Shown: in pieces, positions 30,695-32,398 of the stretch
Position numbering within the stretch: position 1 is the first letter of the stretch
Layout of the letters: each line of letters starts with the position of its first letter
Assembly (NCBI GenBank): GCA_964353255.1
Contig: CAYGVJ010000058.1
Span: 1-32,398, forward strand
Direction: 5' to 3'
DNA length: 32,398 bases
From: VFZS01 sp964353255
GTDB taxonomy: Bacteria > Acidobacteriota > Terriglobia > Bryobacterales > Bryobacteraceae
Position numbers and translations under genes: made by a program
Notes under the pieces: generated by a model
What the model saw: the letters and a program-made list of their open reading frames with translations, nothing else
Told to the model about the DNA's origin: nothing
The model's database searches: none

Positions 30695-30858
30695 GCTCCC
30701 CCAATGATACCCCGGCAGGCGCGCCGAGGCGTGGCGGCCACAAACTGACCCGCGACTGTGGCGTTTCTGCCACGGCGAGGCGCCCCCCGGCCTTACTTAT
30801 CACCGAATTACGGCCCGGCCGGACAATTGCATGGGGATAGTACCGTAGGCGGAGTGAT

Positions 30859-31752
30859 TTGTCGCGCTACGAGACCACCTTGCAGCGGCCCGCTGAGGCC
30901 GCCGGCGTAGGCCTGCACAGCGGCGCATCAGTCGCCGTTCGCATCTTGCCGGCGCCGCCGGGCACGGGGATTGTTTTCTTACGGTCGGACCTGGAGCGTT
31001 TCCCGATCCAGGCCAGTTGGCACCATGTCGCCCGCGTCAGCTACGCCACCAGCCTCATGCGGCAAGGCGTGCTGATCTCCACCACAGAGCACCTGCTCAG
31101 CGTGTTCTACAGCATGGGCCTGGACAACGCCTACGTCGAGATCGACAACCTGGAAGTCCCCATCCTGGACGGCAGCGGGCTACCCTTCGTTCAGATGATC
31201 CGGGAGGCCGGCCTACGGACCTCGCGGCGGCCCCGCCGCTACTTGCGGATTCTGCGACCAGTGACGGTCCAGGACGGCGCCCGCCGCATCTCGATTCTGC
31301 CGGCGGAGACCTTCCGGTTGAGCTGCGACGTTTTCTTCCACCACCCGCTGGTGGGCCAGCAGAGGCTGGAGGTCGAGGTGACCCCGGAGCGTTATGCCGC
31401 GGAGATTGCCCCGGCCCGCACCTTCGGTTTCGCCCACGAACTGGACCGCATGCGGGACATGGGACTGATCCGGGGCGCCTCGCTGGCCAACGCGGTCTGC
31501 TTTAACCACAACTCGGTCCTCAATCCGGAAGGCCTGCGCTTCGCCGACGAGTGCTGCCGCCATAAGGCGCTGGACCTGCTGGGCGACCTGGCCTTGCTGG
31601 GCAAGCCACTGATCGGCCACGTGGTGGCCGAACGCGCCGGGCATGCCATGCACTTCGCGCTGGTCCACCGCCTGATGTCGGACCCGTCGCTTTATGAGAT
31701 CCTGAGTCTTGACCAGCTCACCGAACGGGCCGCGCCGGCGTTCGTGGCTTAG
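30859..31752 (+). CDS. lpxC: UDP-3-O-acyl-N-acetylglucosamine deacetylase
   Basis: 297 residues from a TTG with GGAG upstream. LpxC is the committed zinc-dependent step of lipid A synthesis, so the organism makes an outer membrane with lipopolysaccharide-type lipid. Active-site residues are Glu77 and His78 in STTEHLL, His235 and Asp239 in CCRHKALDLLGD, and His262 in ERAGHAMH, at spacings matching E. coli (78, 79, 238, 242, 265). GVGLHSG (16-22) and LDGSGLPF (103-110) are further hallmarks. The 164 bases shared with the divergent polA contain no clear promoter. The next gene overlaps its 3' end. Confidence 0.95.
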   Translation: MSRYETTLQRPAEAAGVGLHSGASVAVRILPAPPGTGIVFLRSDLERFPIQASWHHVARVSYATSLMRQGVLISTTEHLLSVFYSMGLDNAYVEIDNLEVPILDGSGLPFVQMIREAGLRTSRRPRRYLRILRPVTVQDGARRISILPAETFRLSCDVFFHHPLVGQQRLEVEVTPERYAAEIAPARTFGFAHELDRMRDMGLIRGASLANAVCFNHNSVLNPEGLRFADECCRHKALDLLGDLALLGKPLIGHVVAERAGHAMHFALVHRLMSDPSLYEILSLDQLTERAAPAFVA

Positions 31753-32293
31753 AGCATCCCTCCCCAACCTGCTATCGGCTGCGCGTCTGGCTGTGGCGCC
31801 TTTTGCGGTGCGAGCGATTCTGCGCGGCCAGTTGCGCCAGGCGTTCGTGCTTTTGATGGTGGCAGGTTGCACCGACGTTCTCGACGGCGTGCTGGCGCGC
31901 CGGCTGCAGGCTGCCAGCCGGCTGGGGGCGTACCTGGATCCGGTCGCCGACAAGGTGCTGCTCAGCGCGACCTATTTGGCGCTCGGACTGAGCGGGTTGC
32001 TGCCCTGGTGGCTGGTGGCGATCGTCTTCGGCCGGGACGTCTTGATCCTGGCGGGGGCATTGGCGGTGGCGCTGCTCAGACAGCGGCGCGATTTCCCCCC
32101 CTCGGTGTGGGGCAAGCTGTGCACCTTCATCCAGGTGCTGACTGGCGCGACCGTGCTCCTGGCGCGGGCTTGGCCCGAGACCGGCCTGGAAGTCCGCACT
32201 CCGCCGCTGCTCTGGCTGACCGCGGCCGCCACGCTGTGGAGCGGCCTGGACTACGCGCGCCGGGCGGTGCGCGGCGACGAGGTCACGGACTGA
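31709..32293 (+). CDS. CDP-alcohol phosphatidyltransferase (PgsA-like)
   Basis: 194 residues, a multi-span membrane enzyme joining a CDP-activated lipid to an alcohol phosphate. The family motif is complete: Asp56, Asp59-Gly60, Ala63-Arg64, Gly73, Asp77 and Asp81 in CTDVLDGVLARRL and GAYLDPVADK. About five hydrophobic segments follow. It is close to phosphatidylglycerophosphate synthase or cardiolipin synthase by layout, but the acceptor cannot be read from sequence. The only start found in frame before the conserved SLPNLLSAARL is a TTG at 31709, giving a 44-base overlap with lpxC; the true start is uncertain. Confidence 0.85.
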   Translation: MTSSPNGPRRRSWLRASLPNLLSAARLAVAPFAVRAILRGQLRQAFVLLMVAGCTDVLDGVLARRLQAASRLGAYLDPVADKVLLSATYLALGLSGLLPWWLVAIVFGRDVLILAGALAVALLRQRRDFPPSVWGKLCTFIQVLTGATVLLARAWPETGLEVRTPPLLWLTAAATLWSGLDYARRAVRGDEVTD

Positions 32294-32310
32294 GCGCCGC
32301 CGGAGGCTCA

Positions 32311-32343
32311 CACAGACTGGAAAGTCCGTGCCACCGGTGGCAC
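32311..32343. repeat. hairpin repeat after the phosphatidyltransferase gene
   Basis: CACAGACT-GGA-AAGTCCGTG nearly pairs (stem with one mismatch) and is followed by a perfect 16-bp palindrome GTGCCACCGGTGGCAC (32328-32343). It resembles the other hairpin repeats of this window in style but not in sequence, and may be a further intergenic repeat family or act at the transcript end. Confidence 0.5.
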
Positions 32344-32364
32344 AGGCATTCCTTCGAAAATGGA

Positions 32365-32398
32365 TCAGGCGGCGTGCGCCAGTGGCTCCAGAATCACC
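32365..32398 (-). CDS. possible C-terminal end of a minus-strand gene
   Basis: Ten codons (VILEPLAHAA) followed by TGA run off the window edge on the minus strand. The fragment is too short to identify, and being a coding end is only plausible because it directly follows an intergenic repeat. Confidence 0.25.
   Translation of the reverse strand, partial: VILEPLAHAA

Noticed and set aside
1..32398. CRISPR arrays, rRNA and tRNA genes
   Set aside because: No regularly spaced repeats and no tRNA-like cloverleaf or rRNA sequence was found on reading the intergenic regions.

Overview
This window is a high-GC, gene-dense stretch of bacterial chromosome. lpxC shows an outer membrane with lipid A, so the organism is a Gram-negative-type (diderm) bacterium. 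The gene neighbourhood, the hairpin-forming intergenic repeats and the protein flavour suggest an environmental Acidobacteriota, possibly near Bryobacter/Solibacter. That placement is inference; there is no rRNA or tRNA gene here to anchor it.

Left part (1-3.1 kb): a minus-strand block holds flbD, motA, motB and the start of an ABC-transporter ATPase. Beside it are a small helical protein gene on the plus strand and a MerR-family regulator on the minus strand. From 3.4 to 9.9 kb runs a tightly packed plus-strand housekeeping operon: rlmB, gamma-glutamyltransferase, a TIM-barrel sugar isomerase-like gene, asnS, arginase and ddl. An AbrB-type antitoxin remnant then lies divergent to an arginine-biosynthesis operon argC-argB-argA (short GNAT form), with an ARG-box-like palindrome over the argC start.

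Middle part (12.7-21.3 kb): a molybdopterin-binding-like protein with a good sigma-70 promoter; a secreted M48 metalloprotease on the minus strand; then a plus-strand series of class V aminotransferase, sirtuin, an MntA/HepT toxin-antitoxin pair, larC, metG and tatD. Just before larC sits a 13-codon relic that joins the first three codons of a sirtuin gene to its last ten. It points to a second sirtuin copy that lost its interior.

Right part (21.3-32.4 kb): a 550-bp intergenic region full of inverted repeats precedes uppP and ftsK. After ftsK come another repeat cluster, an orphan UPF0175 antitoxin, a secreted SagB-type nitroreductase and the wreck of an ISKra4-type insertion sequence (accessory ORF intact, transposase destroyed). 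A PIN/RHH toxin-antitoxin module sits at the 3' end of polA. It is bracketed by two copies of the polA tail, identical over 41 bp and then differing mostly at third codon positions, which looks like integration at the polA 3' end. The window closes with lpxC and a CDP-alcohol phosphatidyltransferase.

The housekeeping genes form compact, often 4-bp-overlapping operons for translation (asnS, metG, rlmB), cell wall (ddl, uppP, lpxC), arginine metabolism and DNA replication/segregation (polA, ftsK). The accessory signal is concentrated in four spots: the AbrB antitoxin remnant, MntA/HepT with the sirtuin relic, the repeat-rich gaps around uppP-ftsK, and the IS/TA cluster downstream of polA.
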